Counted from the first letter of the stretch, positions 1-6,791 are shown. The stretch is 17,608 nucleotides of DNA from Anaerolineales bacterium (GCA_919901875.1 CAKKQG010000048.1:12008-29615), one strand, 5' to 3'. Notes: generated from the sequence alone by a model not told the origin. Numbers and translations are program-made.

Positions 1-651
1 AGCGGCTCCGGCAAATCTACGTTGTTGCGCTGCATCAACCGCATCATCGAACCCACCGAAGGCAAGATTATATGGAATGGAATAGATGTCACCGCCGCGT
101 CGGGCGGCGACATTCGCAAGATTCGGCGGCAGATGGGATTCATCTTTCAGCAGTTCAATCTCGTCCGGCGATCTTCGGTGCTGACCAACGTTCTCTCCGG
201 TCGGCTGGGCTATGTTAACTCGTATCAAAGTTTGGTTGGATATTTCTCGCCGGATGATCACAAACGGGCGTTAGAAAATTTGGAACGCATGGGACTGTCG
301 GATAAAGCCTACGTGCGCGCCGACTCCTTAAGCGGAGGCCAACAACAACGGGTTGGCATTGCTCGGGCACTGATGCAAGAGCCGACTCTGATCCTCGCCG
401 ACGAACCGGTGGCTTCGCTTGATCCTGTCCTGTCTCATTCCATTTTAAAATACCTTGAACAGTTGAATAAAGAGGACAAGCTCACCGTGCTGTGTAGTTT
501 GCACTTTCTCGATCTCGTTCACCGTTACGCCACGCGCGCCATTGCCCTCAAAGACGGGCAGTTGGTCTTTGAAGGCTTGCCGAATGAGATTGACGACGCG
601 CAGTTCAAATCCATCTACGGCAAAGAAGCGGAAAGAGTCTCGATTATTTAG
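1..651 (+). CDS. phnC: Phosphonate-type ABC transporter ATP-binding protein, 5' truncated by window edge
   Basis: The frame is open from the first base, so the gene starts outside the window. The Walker A motif SGSGKST occupies the first seven residues, and about 30 N-terminal residues should be missing given the usual length near 250. The Q-loop (FIFQQFNLV), the ABC signature [15 protein letters not shown], Walker B (LILADEP) with ASLDP, and an H-loop (SLHFLDL) are all present. It should hydrolyse ATP at the inner face of the membrane to drive phosphonate or phosphite-type uptake. The next gene downstream encodes PhnE permease domains, which supports PhnC over another ABC subfamily. The substrate cannot be read from sequence alone, and a PhnD binding protein, if present, lies upstream of the window. 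Confidence 0.93.
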   Translation, partial: SGSGKSTLLRCINRIIEPTEGKIIWNGIDVTAASGGDIRKIRRQMGFIFQQFNLVRRSSVLTNVLSGRLGYVNSYQSLVGYFSPDDHKRALENLERMGLSDKAYVRADSLSGGQQQRVGIARALMQEPTLILADEPVASLDPVLSHSILKYLEQLNKEDKLTVLCSLHFLDLVHRYATRAIALKDGQLVFEGLPNEIDDAQFKSIYGKEAERVSII

Positions 652-683
652 ATCGGATACCTTGCCGGTTTACGTTGAATCTC

Positions 684-754
684 ACCGCAGAGTTCGCAGA
701 GAACGCTGAGATTCTTCTTTATATATTCTCTGCGAACTTTGCGCTCTCTGCGGT
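684..754. repeat. Imperfect inverted repeat between phnC and phnE
   Basis: The left arm holds ACCGCAGAG followed by TTCGCAGAGAA. The right arm holds the reverse complements of both blocks, TTCTCTGCGAA and CTCTGCGGT, with about nine extra bases between them. The copy resembles the dispersed CCGCAGAG/CTCTGCGG repeats known from many environmental bacterial genomes, often lying between genes; this resemblance is from memory. The RNA could fold into a long hairpin that separates phnC from phnE expression. There is no U-run after it, so it is not a classical terminator. Confidence 0.65.
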
Positions 755-778
755 TAAATTGTTTTTGCCAAACCGTAA

Positions 779-2821
779 ATGAATCCATCTACTACCTTGC
801 CTACTCAACCTAAAAATTCTTTTCTCACTGCCCTGCTCTCGCTCGTCGTGCCCGGCGCGGGACAAATTTATTTAAATCAATATACGCGCGGCGCGATCAT
901 TTTTGTGATGACCGTCGTGCTGGGTTATGTCATTAAGTGGGCGGCGGAAGGTTCGTCAAAAGTCGGCGAGATGGAGTTGGGGAGCGTGACGACGACCTGG
1001 GTCTGGATTCTGTTGGCGGCGTTTTGGGCGTGGAATGTTTATGATGCGTATCAACTCTCACGGCAAGAGTCGGCGCGCACTTGGATCGGCTTGCTCCTCG
1101 CGGCGATCATCGTGTACTTCATCGGTTGGCAAGTCACCGATGTACACCTCGAAAGATTCGTCACGCGGTTCAGCGGAGCGCAGAGAGTGATGAGCGAAAT
1201 CTTCTGCCCCGATCTGATTCAAGTGGATGCGGCAATTCGGGGAACAGACAAACGATGCACGTTGGTTTATCTCTTCGAGAATCCGGGCGCGGTGACGCTC
1301 AGCGAAAACTTCGGCGATATTTTTGGGCGCGTAGTGTACAAACCCGCCCCCGCTTGGCTGGTGCGTCTCGGCCTTGCCAAAGAAACAATCGTGCCGATGT
1401 ACGACGCCGGTTCGTTAATCGTCACGATGGCGATGGGGTTGATGGCGACTCTGCTGTCAACCGTTCTCGCCGTGCCAATAAGTTTTTTCGCCGCGCGCAA
1501 CATCACGGCGCGCATCCCGGGCGGCATTGTCGTTTATTATTTGATGCGGACGTTTCTCAACATCATCCGTTCGGTGGACACATTTATTTGGGGCATCATC
1601 GCCGTCATCTGGGTTGGCTTGGGTTCGTTTGCCGGCGTGATGGCGATGACGATTCACTCCATCGCCGCGCTCGGCAAATTATTTTCCGAAGAGATCGAAC
1701 ACATTGATGTCGGACCGATTGAAGCCGTCACCTCGTCGGGCGCGAATCTTTTTCAAGTGATCCGTTACGCCGTCTTTCCACAAATCATCCCGCCGTTTCT
1801 GGCTTACACCCTCTTGCGTTGGGATATCAACATGCGCTCGGCGACGATTGTCGGCATGGTCGCCGGTGGCGGCATCGGTTACTTCGTCGTCGAGTCATTA
1901 CGCAAAGGCGCAACCGATCAATACGCCGCCGCGCTGTGGGCGATTGCGATTGTGATCATTCTGGTGGACACCATCAGCGCGCGCTGGCGCGAACAAATTT
2001 TAGTGGGCAACGTCTCAGGGGTTGCCGCCACTGTTCCCCAACCATTTTACAAATCGTGGCGGGCGTGGGTCTACATTGTGTTGAGCAGCATTGCATTAAT
2101 TTACGTCTGGAATCTTTCGCAAATTAAATTGGAGGAGATATTTAACCCCGGCACGAACTTCGGCAGTGTCGTCCGCGATTTTGTTTCAATTGATCTTAAG
2201 CCCGAGTTAGTTGAAAAAGTTTTGGGCGAAATGATCATCACTATCTTCCAAGCCCTGCTCGCCACCACACTCGGTTCGCTCATCGCCATCCCCTTTAGCT
2301 TCCTCGCCGCGCGCAACCTCACCGGGCGCAGCGTGGTGCTGGCGTGGATTTATTACGCCACGCGATTTCTCTTCAACTTCTTGCGCTCGATTGAGGCATT
2401 GCTGTATGTGACGATCTTCGTCTTCTGGGTCGGCATCGGGAATTTTGCCGGTATGCTGGCGCTTGCCGTAACAACATTCGGGTTGATCGGCAAATTATTC
2501 TCCGAAGCGATTGAGAATATTGACGAAGGCACAATGGAAGCAACCACGGCAACAGGCGCAAACCGTTTGCAGGTGATCATCTACTCCGTTCTGCCGCAGA
2601 TTGTGCCGCCGTTTATTTCCTATTCCATTTATCAGTGGGACATCAACGTGCGTATCGCCACCATCGTCGGCTTCGCCGGTGGCGGCGGCATCGGGCGATT
2701 GTTCATCGAATACTTTGGTCTGCTGCAATATCACAAAGCCGGAACCGCTGTCGCCATCATCATCCTCGTCGTCGCTATCATGGATTTTGCCAGCGCGCAG
2801 TTACGAAGGCGGATGGTGTAA
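779..2821 (+). CDS. phnE: Tandem-fused PhnE-type phosphonate ABC permease with extra N-terminal membrane domain
   Basis: This 680-residue protein carries two complete binding-protein-dependent permease domains. The first spans about residues 205-405 and the second about 478-678. The repeats align clearly: LIVTMAMGL...PISFFAARN (213-241) matches MIITIFQAL...PFSFLAARN (485-513). Each has an EAA loop contacting the ATPase, EAVTSSGANLFQV (315-327) and EATTATGANRLQV (587-599). Each also repeats the RWDINMRSATIVG / QWDINVRIATIVG block followed by a glycine-rich stretch. Ordinary PhnE is about 270 residues and acts as a homodimer, so this chain probably supplies both halves of the pore. Residues 14-120 form an additional hydrophobic domain starting with PGAGQIYLNQ, similar to TM2/DUF5683-type segments. 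The start is ATG without an obvious ribosome binding site, after a 127-bp gap from phnC. Confidence 0.92.
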   Translation: MNPSTTLPTQPKNSFLTALLSLVVPGAGQIYLNQYTRGAIIFVMTVVLGYVIKWAAEGSSKVGEMELGSVTTTWVWILLAAFWAWNVYDAYQLSRQESARTWIGLLLAAIIVYFIGWQVTDVHLERFVTRFSGAQRVMSEIFCPDLIQVDAAIRGTDKRCTLVYLFENPGAVTLSENFGDIFGRVVYKPAPAWLVRLGLAKETIVPMYDAGSLIVTMAMGLMATLLSTVLAVPISFFAARNITARIPGGIVVYYLMRTFLNIIRSVDTFIWGIIAVIWVGLGSFAGVMAMTIHSIAALGKLFSEEIEHIDVGPIEAVTSSGANLFQVIRYAVFPQIIPPFLAYTLLRWDINMRSATIVGMVAGGGIGYFVVESLRKGATDQYAAALWAIAIVIILVDTISARWREQILVGNVSGVAATVPQPFYKSWRAWVYIVLSSIALIYVWNLSQIKLEEIFNPGTNFGSVVRDFVSIDLKPELVEKVLGEMIITIFQALLATTLGSLIAIPFSFLAARNLTGRSVVLAWIYYATRFLFNFLRSIEALLYVTIFVFWVGIGNFAGMLALAVTTFGLIGKLFSEAIENIDEGTMEATTATGANRLQVIIYSVLPQIVPPFISYSIYQWDINVRIATIVGFAGGGGIGRLFIEYFGLLQYHKAGTAVAIIILVVAIMDFASAQLRRRMV

Positions 2822-2823
2822 CG

Positions 2824-2872
2824 GGGATGCGTGATACGTGATGCGTGATCCGTATTCCGTATTGCGTATTCC
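2824..2872. repeat. Heptanucleotide tandem repeat array (7 units)
   Basis: Seven consecutive 7-bp units lie in register between phnE and the glycosyltransferase gene. The first is GGGATGC. Then come three of the form GTGATNC and three of the form GTATTNC, with N alternating among A, G and C. The array breaks at GTAACCA just after 2872. It ends 21 bp before the TTG start of the next gene. Short tandem heptamers of this kind are known as STRR repeats in cyanobacteria and are also seen in other phyla. The two unit types suggest two expansion episodes. Confidence 0.8.
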
Positions 2873-2893
2873 GTAACCACCCAACAACCTGCT

Positions 2894-3631
2894 TTGCTCT
2901 CCTGCATCGTCCTCACCCTCAACGAACAAAAACATCTCGGCGATTGCCTTGCCAGCCTTAAGTGGGCGGATGAGGTGATCGTCTTTGATTCGTTTAGCAC
3001 CGACAACACCGAAGCGATTGCCCGCGAACACGGCGCAAAATTTATCCAGCACAAGTTCGAGAACTACGGCGCGCAACGCGACGCCGCGCTTAAAGCCACG
3101 CAAGCGGATTGGGTGTTCTTCGTGGATGCGGACGAGAGAGCTACCCCTGAGTTAGAAAAGGAAGTTCGCGCGGTGACGGCATCCCCTGATGTGGCGGGCT
3201 GGTGGGTGCCGCGTCACAACTACATCTTCGGAAAGTTAACCTTGCACGCCGGTTGGTATCCTGATTATCAACTGCGCTTGCTCAAACGAGATCGCGCCCA
3301 ATACGATCCGACTCGCCCCGTTCACGAATTAGTGAAACTCGAAGGCACAGAAGGTTTTTTGCTCTATTCGCTCATTCATCTCAATTACGAAACTGTAGAT
3401 GAGTTCATCCAGAAACAAAACTATTACGCCCGTTACGACGCCGAGCGTTTGCGCTTAGAGGGCAAGCGGGCCAAGTTGCAAAATTTAATCACGCGCCCTA
3501 TCCAAGAATTTATACGCCGCTTCATCACGTATCAGGGCTGGCGCGATGGACTGCATGGTTTGAGGTTAAGTTTGTTGATGGGGTATTTTCAGTTCGTCGT
3601 TTATCGAAGTTTGTATGAGAAGCAGAAATAG
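2894..3631 (+). CDS. Glycosyltransferase family 2, WaaE/KdtX-like
   Basis: The protein has 245 residues with a GT-A fold. The N-terminal strand SCIVLTLNE, the sugar-nucleotide loop FDSFSTDNTE (31-40), and the metal-binding DAD motif within FFVDADE (75-81) are typical of GT2 enzymes. The middle block WWVPRHNYIFGK and the YPDYQLRLLKR segment match the WaaE-like subgroup, which adds sugars to surface polysaccharide or lipid acceptors at the inner membrane. There is no ATG upstream: the frame is closed by TGA at 2846-2848, and TTG at 2894 fits the start of the first beta strand. No clear ribosome binding site precedes it, perhaps because the heptamer array displaced it. The acceptor and donor sugars are unknown. 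Confidence 0.88.
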   Translation: MLSCIVLTLNEQKHLGDCLASLKWADEVIVFDSFSTDNTEAIAREHGAKFIQHKFENYGAQRDAALKATQADWVFFVDADERATPELEKEVRAVTASPDVAGWWVPRHNYIFGKLTLHAGWYPDYQLRLLKRDRAQYDPTRPVHELVKLEGTEGFLLYSLIHLNYETVDEFIQKQNYYARYDAERLRLEGKRAKLQNLITRPIQEFIRRFITYQGWRDGLHGLRLSLLMGYFQFVVYRSLYEKQK

Positions 3632-3638
3632 ATCAGAG

Positions 3639-3644
3639 TATAAT
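3639..3644 (+). promoter_or_regulatory. Candidate -10 box of the toxin-antitoxin operon
   Basis: A perfect TATAAT lies just after the glycosyltransferase stop codon and 8 bp before a GGAGG ribosome binding site (3652-3656). Initiation about 7 bp downstream would give a very short leader starting at the Shine-Dalgarno sequence. No good -35 box is visible at 16-18 bp, so activity is uncertain. Confidence 0.4.
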
Positions 3645-3661
3645 CATCACTGGAGGCAGCT

Positions 3662-3895
3662 ATGTATCAAACTCTACGTGCCACAGTTCGCAACGGACAA
3701 ATTGCATTACTGGATAAAACGAAACTCCCCAATAACATCATGCTCTTGGTAACAGTGATCGAGGATGTATCGCCGCAGACGTTGACGTTGGGCGAACATT
3801 TAGTGCGCGGCTTGAGCGATGTCGCCCGCAAGCGCGTGACGCGCATTCGCACAAAAAAGCAGTTGCGGCAACACCTCGATAAAATTCTGGGGTAG
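3662..3895 (+). CDS. Putative antitoxin of a RelE-type toxin-antitoxin pair
   Basis: A 77-residue protein directly upstream of a RelE/HigB-like toxin gene, with a strong GGAGG ribosome binding site five bases before the ATG. The N-terminal half (YQTLRATVRNGQIALLD) looks like a small beta-rich domain of the AbrB/MazE or AF2212-like type, which could dimerise and bind DNA. The C-terminal half (VARKRVTRIRTKKQLRQHL) is basic and probably helical, and may wrap the toxin. Assignment rests mainly on size, position and gene order; the exact antitoxin family is not certain. If it acts as usual, it neutralises the toxin and represses the shared promoter. Confidence 0.75.
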   Translation: MYQTLRATVRNGQIALLDKTKLPNNIMLLVTVIEDVSPQTLTLGEHLVRGLSDVARKRVTRIRTKKQLRQHLDKILG

Positions 3896-3900
3896 AGCAA

Positions 3901-4260
3901 ATGACCTATCGGTTGATCTTCACTGACTGGTTTAATCGTCAGCTCAAACAGCTACGCAAAGACAACCCATCTCTGCGTTCAGATTTAGACGCTTTCTTTG
4001 AAACCTTTGACGCGCAAGCGCATCCCGTTATTCCTCAAACAAATGGCGCGCGCAAAGCGCGGATGAAAGCTAAAGCAAAAGGCAAACGCGGCGGTTATCG
4101 AGTCATCTACTACTTCATCACCGATGAAAATGAAGTCTGGCTAATCACAATTTACGACAAGGTTAGACAAGAAAATCTTTCCTCAGACGAATCGGCTCGC
4201 GTAGCAAAAATTATCCGCGAGATCAAAGAGAAACAGAAAACTGAGGGAAATGGAAAATGA
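3901..4260 (+). CDS. RelE/ParE-superfamily toxin, probable mRNA endonuclease
   Basis: A 119-residue protein starting five bases after the antitoxin stop codon, consistent with translational coupling. The pattern of N-terminal helices (FNRQLKQLRKDNPSLRSDL), the lysine- and arginine-rich stretch 51-63, GGYRVIYYF (64-72) and IYDKVRQENLS (84-94) is typical of RelE/HigB-like toxins, in which basic residues and a tyrosine line the ribosome-bound mRNA cleavage site. The frame is intact and the conserved positions look functional. ParE-type gyrase poisoning is the less likely alternative, given the GGYRVIYY motif. An 18-bp terminator hairpin begins three bases after the stop. Confidence 0.85.
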   Translation: MTYRLIFTDWFNRQLKQLRKDNPSLRSDLDAFFETFDAQAHPVIPQTNGARKARMKAKAKGKRGGYRVIYYFITDENEVWLITIYDKVRQENLSSDESARVAKIIREIKEKQKTEGNGK

Positions 4261-4263
4261 ATC

Positions 4264-4304
4264 AAAAATACCTTCGACGTTTTAATAACGTCGAAGGTAT
4301 TTTT
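4264..4304 (+). terminator. Rho-independent terminator of the toxin-antitoxin operon
   Basis: Bases 4264-4281 pair perfectly with 4287-4304 (18 bp), leaving a 5-base loop. The outer pairs are A-U, so the upstream A-run and downstream U-run make it potentially active on both strands. It sits 3 bp after the toxin stop codon. Confidence 0.9.
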
Positions 4305-4312
4305 TACCACCC

Positions 4313-4341
4313 TTGCGCTATTTCCCTTCACAGTATATAAA
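4313..4341 (+). promoter_or_regulatory. Candidate promoter upstream of HNH gene
   Basis: TTGCGC (4313-4318) and TATAAA (4336-4341) are separated by 17 bp. Transcription would begin near 4348, at the base of the GC-rich hairpin annotated next. The -35 box matches consensus only in its first three bases, so support is modest. Confidence 0.4.
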
Positions 4342-4347
4342 TTAGGG

Positions 4348-4376
4348 CGGCAGGCAGTCAGGCTTGCCGCTATTTT
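4348..4376 (+). terminator. GC-rich hairpin with U-run; second terminator or leader attenuator
   Basis: GCGGCAGGC (4348-4356) pairs with GCTTGCCGC (4362-4370) through nine pairs including one G-U, followed by TATTTTT. It has the form of an intrinsic terminator on the + strand. It may back up the toxin-antitoxin terminator. If the candidate promoter at 4313-4341 is used, it would instead be the first structure in the HNH leader. Confidence 0.55.
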
Positions 4377-4387
4377 TGTCGGAGAGA

Positions 4388-4418
4388 CTTAATCCACTGC
4401 GTGCGAGGGTAGATTAAG
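4388..4418. repeat. Short inverted repeat in the HNH leader
   Basis: CTTAATC (4388-4394) and its exact complement GATTAAG (4412-4418) are separated by 17 bp. It could be an operator-like site or a weak hairpin about 50 bp ahead of the HNH start. Seven-base arms are short, so chance occurrence is possible. Confidence 0.3.
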
Positions 4419-4471
4419 ATGAAAATTACATAGAGGTTTTCTGGTTTCGATTACAATCTCGCGCGAGGAAA

Positions 4472-4996
4472 ATGACGACAATGGAGGTTGATCTAAACAG
4501 GGCTGTGTTAGTGCTCAACGCCAATTACGAACCGCTCCATGTATGCAGCACCAAGCGAGCCGTTGGTCTTTTGGTCACGGGCAAAGCCGAACTCATGGTC
4601 AATGGGCGCGGACATATCCGCACGACTCGACTCACCTACCCCGCGCCGTCGGTCATCCGCCTCGAACACATGATCAAACGCCCGCGCCCGCGAGTCAAAC
4701 TTTCCAAGCGCGAAATTTTTCGGCGCGATAATTACACCTGCCAATACTGCGGGCGACAGACTCAGCACCTCACCATTGATCACGTCATCCCGCGCCACAA
4801 AGGCGGCGGGCACGAATGGGACAATCTGGTTGCCGCCTGCCCGCCCTGCAACCGCCGCAAAGGCGGACGCAACCCGGTCGAGGCGCAGATGCATCTCAAG
4901 CGCAAACCGGCAGAGCCCAATGCCACTCCCGACTATCTCTTCAGCCGTCACATCAAAGAGAATATGGAGTGGGAGAAATTCATCAAAGGATGGTAA
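4472..4996 (+). CDS. Stand-alone HNH endonuclease family protein
   Basis: A 174-residue protein. The C-terminal HNH module runs from about residue 78 to 130. Cysteines 90 and 93 (CQYC) and 123 and 126 (CPPC) should bind structural zinc. Asp103-His104 in the TIDHVIPRHKGG block and Asn118 and Asn127 form the beta-beta-alpha metal active site. The N-terminal 65 residues (VLVLNANYEPLHVCSTKRA) match the conserved lead domain of the common bacterial single-domain HNH family, whose physiological role is unclear. There is no adjacent methyltransferase, so a restriction function is not supported. The ATG at 4472 has GAGG only three bases ahead; a second in-frame ATG at 4481 is also possible. Confidence 0.9.
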   Translation: MTTMEVDLNRAVLVLNANYEPLHVCSTKRAVGLLVTGKAELMVNGRGHIRTTRLTYPAPSVIRLEHMIKRPRPRVKLSKREIFRRDNYTCQYCGRQTQHLTIDHVIPRHKGGGHEWDNLVAACPPCNRRKGGRNPVEAQMHLKRKPAEPNATPDYLFSRHIKENMEWEKFIKGW

Positions 4997-5002
4997 TACA
5001 CA

Positions 5003-5033
5003 GAAACCCGTTTTCTATCAGAAAACGGGTTTC
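5003..5033. terminator. Bidirectional terminator between convergent genes
   Basis: Bases 5003-5016 pair perfectly with 5020-5033 (14 bp) with a 3-base loop. It lies 6 bp after the HNH stop. The hairpin contains the TGA stop (5018-5020) of the - strand gene, so its right arm encodes that protein's last residues. The U-runs on both sides are short. Confidence 0.75.
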
Positions 5034-6124
5034 TTGATCTCAAGCATGGCATACAACCCACCCGACACCGCATTGTGCCCCCCCACAATGATCGGGATGG
5101 ATGCCGACTCTGCGGCGCAAGTTAATCGCCTAAGACGATCATCCTCGATCAATTCATATCGCCCCAAATCTGCGGCGAAACGATCTTCTTCTGAAGGCCA
5201 TATCTGATGATGCGCCAGATACACGCGCGTATCCCAAAACACCACATCACTCACCTGCGCCAACTGCGCGATAAATTCTTCTTCACCGATTCGCTCAATG
5301 TGATCGGCGACGAAGGAAAACACTTCCCCCATCGTCTGCCGCCGGTTCGCCGCCATGCCGCGCTCTTCCGAAAGAACGCGAGTCCAACAACGAGTCTCAC
5401 GCTCGATCAACCCGCACACCGCCGACGACACCCGCCCGATCAAGGTGATGCGCGATTCGTCGGCTCGCAATACCTCAATTGATTTTTGAATCTGATTCAC
5501 GTTGAGCGTCGGCGCAAGATCGCCGAGTATCTTTCGCAAATTGGGCGGTGTGCGTGGATGCAGCGCCAACACACGCAGATCAAAGGGTGTGTCAATATCA
5601 AGCCGCGTGCCTGCCGATGGTTTGAGCGAGCGCACTTCAAAATTCGCTTCGTGGCGCAAGACATGAGCCAACATATTGTCGCGTTCAAGGCGGTGTATAA
5701 ATTGCGAGATCGTTTTGGCGTAAGAAAATGCCGCCCAATCCGCAGAATGGGCATTGTTGGTAACAAGCGTCGGTGTCGTAGAGGCTATCACGGCAGAGAC
5801 GGCGTCACCGAGTTCCGCTTCGCTCAATAGCGGTGCGCTCCCCGCTCCCATATAGATCACCCGATCCAGATCGAGTCGATTAATCAGTTCTGCCAGTCGC
5901 TCGCCGAAGTGAAATTTTCCATTCGGCGAATCGATATCCCACATCACATCCGGCAGATCGAATTGAACAGAGGCTGGCGCGGCGACCACGATTCGATCAA
6001 TGTGTGAGTTGTTTTTGAGCACTGCCACGACGTCGCGCAACGCCGCGCGATAGACCATGCCCATTTGTTTTTCTAAAACACCTTGCCCGGCTTTACCTAA
6101 CAGTACGATGGCGGTGAGGGTCAT
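5018..6124 (-). CDS. Nucleotidyltransferase-like (GT-A fold, CofC/MobA-like) protein of unknown function
   Basis: A 368-residue protein. The first 190 residues look like a Rossmann-type nucleotidyltransferase: a leading strand TAIVLLGKAG, DRIVVAAP (43-50), YMGAGSAPLL (91-100), NNAHSADWAAF (123-133) and RLDIDTPFDLRVL (174-186). The last resembles the IDTPxDL element that ends CofC/MobA-type domains. The canonical GGxSxRMG nucleotide loop is missing, so activity or substrate may differ. Residues 200-368 form a second, helical domain (ADESRITLIGRVSS, TMGEVFSFVADHIERIG) that I do not recognise. No ribosome binding site precedes the ATG, and a possible -10 lies only 7 bp upstream, so the mRNA could be leaderless. 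The gene follows the hpf terminator, suggesting separate transcription. Confidence 0.82.
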   Translation of the reverse strand: MTLTAIVLLGKAGQGVLEKQMGMVYRAALRDVVAVLKNNSHIDRIVVAAPASVQFDLPDVMWDIDSPNGKFHFGERLAELINRLDLDRVIYMGAGSAPLLSEAELGDAVSAVIASTTPTLVTNNAHSADWAAFSYAKTISQFIHRLERDNMLAHVLRHEANFEVRSLKPSAGTRLDIDTPFDLRVLALHPRTPPNLRKILGDLAPTLNVNQIQKSIEVLRADESRITLIGRVSSAVCGLIERETRCWTRVLSEERGMAANRRQTMGEVFSFVADHIERIGEEEFIAQLAQVSDVVFWDTRVYLAHHQIWPSEEDRFAADLGRYELIEDDRLRRLTCAAESASIPIIVGGHNAVSGGLYAMLEIKKPVF

Positions 6125-6130
6125 GAGGTA

Positions 6131-6159
6131 ATTCTAAAACAAAAAAGGCTTCCGAACAA
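6131..6159 (-). promoter_or_regulatory. Weak candidate promoter for the nucleotidyltransferase-like gene
   Basis: On the - strand, TTGTTC (6154-6159) and TAGAAT (6131-6136) are 17 bp apart. Initiation would fall at about the ATG at 6124, giving a leaderless message. The promoter would overlap the U-tracts of the hpf terminator. Evidence is limited to the partial matches. Confidence 0.25.
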
Positions 6160-6204
6160 AAAAGACTTCCGAAGTCTTTGCGGTGTGTGCAACTTCGGAA
6201 GTCT
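6141..6204 (-). terminator. Strong intrinsic terminator after hpf with duplicated T-tract
   Basis: Reading the - strand, AGACTTCCGAAGT (6192-6204) pairs perfectly with ACTTCGGAAGTCT (6163-6175) across a 16-base loop, then runs into T6. The unit TTCGGAAGNCTTTTTTG then occurs a second time (to about 6143), giving another T6 tract. It lies 8 bp after the hpf stop and should end the tad-comF-hpf transcript. Confidence 0.85.
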
Positions 6205-6212
6205 AAAGGGAA

Positions 6213-6782
6213 TCACCCGATCTCAGGTTCGATCAAACCCAGCGCGCCATCTTTCCGTTTATACAACACGTTCATCCTCGCCGTCTCGGCGTTGTAGAAA
6301 ATGAAAAAGTTGTCGTGTTCAAGAAAGATCATCTGATCCACTGCTTCCGCTTCGGTCATCGGCGTCACCGCGAATTGTTTGCGGCGGATGATGATGGGCA
6401 CCGATTCTTCTTCAAGCGGTTCGGCTGTCGCCATCGCTTCGGCTTGCGCTGTCGCCAAATCGGTTCCGTCACCACGGCGGCGGCGTTTAGTTTTATAACG
6501 TTCGATCTGCCGGTACATCCGCTCTACAACCACATCAAAACCGGAAAATGGATCACTGGCTCGTTCTTCAGCCCGCAGCACCGTGCCGCGCGAGCGCACC
6601 GTCATCTGAACCACTTTGCGATCATTGGCGTCGCGCGCGTTGTTCTCGGCAGTCAGGTCAACGCGCACTTCGCCAATATCGGCGAGATAGTGATCGAGCT
6701 TGCCGGCCTTCTTCTCGATGTAGTCCCTCAAACGATCCGAAATATGTATGTTATGTCCACTGATGTTCACTGCAATTGTCAT
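6213..6782 (-). CDS. hpf: Ribosome hibernation-promoting factor, long form
   Basis: A 189-residue protein. Residues 1-100 form the S30AE/RaiA domain (NISGHNIHISDRLRDYIEKK; ERMYRQIERYKTKRRRR), which binds in the decoding centre of the 30S subunit. Residues 128-189 are the long-form C-terminal dimerisation domain (QFAVTPMTEAEAVDQM, HDNFFIFYNAET, VLYKRKDGALGLIEP), which joins two 70S ribosomes into 100S dimers. Both domains are full length, joined by an alanine- and glutamate-rich linker. A GGAGG ribosome binding site (6788-6792) overlaps the comF stop codon, so translation is probably coupled. It is the last gene of the tad-comF unit, followed by a strong terminator. Confidence 0.96.
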   Translation of the reverse strand: MTIAVNISGHNIHISDRLRDYIEKKAGKLDHYLADIGEVRVDLTAENNARDANDRKVVQMTVRSRGTVLRAEERASDPFSGFDVVVERMYRQIERYKTKRRRRGDGTDLATAQAEAMATAEPLEEESVPIIIRRKQFAVTPMTEAEAVDQMIFLEHDNFFIFYNAETARMNVLYKRKDGALGLIEPEIG

Positions 6783-6791
6783 AGAAGCCTC

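Noticed and set aside
1081..1707. A 208-codon open frame in another + frame within the permease gene
   Set aside because: It is rich in Arg and His with no recognisable domain, and the overlapping PhnE frame is clearly the coding one.
2824..2872. Possible CRISPR-like repeat
   Set aside because: Units are only 7 bp and directly adjacent with no spacers, so this is a simple tandem array.
4508..4951. A 147-codon open frame on the - strand opposite the HNH gene
   Set aside because: No domain and no ribosome binding site; it is the mirror of a high-GC-third-position coding sequence.
4472..4996. HNH protein as part of a restriction-modification or homing element
   Set aside because: There is no methyltransferase, no intron or intein boundary, and the full-length protein matches the common stand-alone family.
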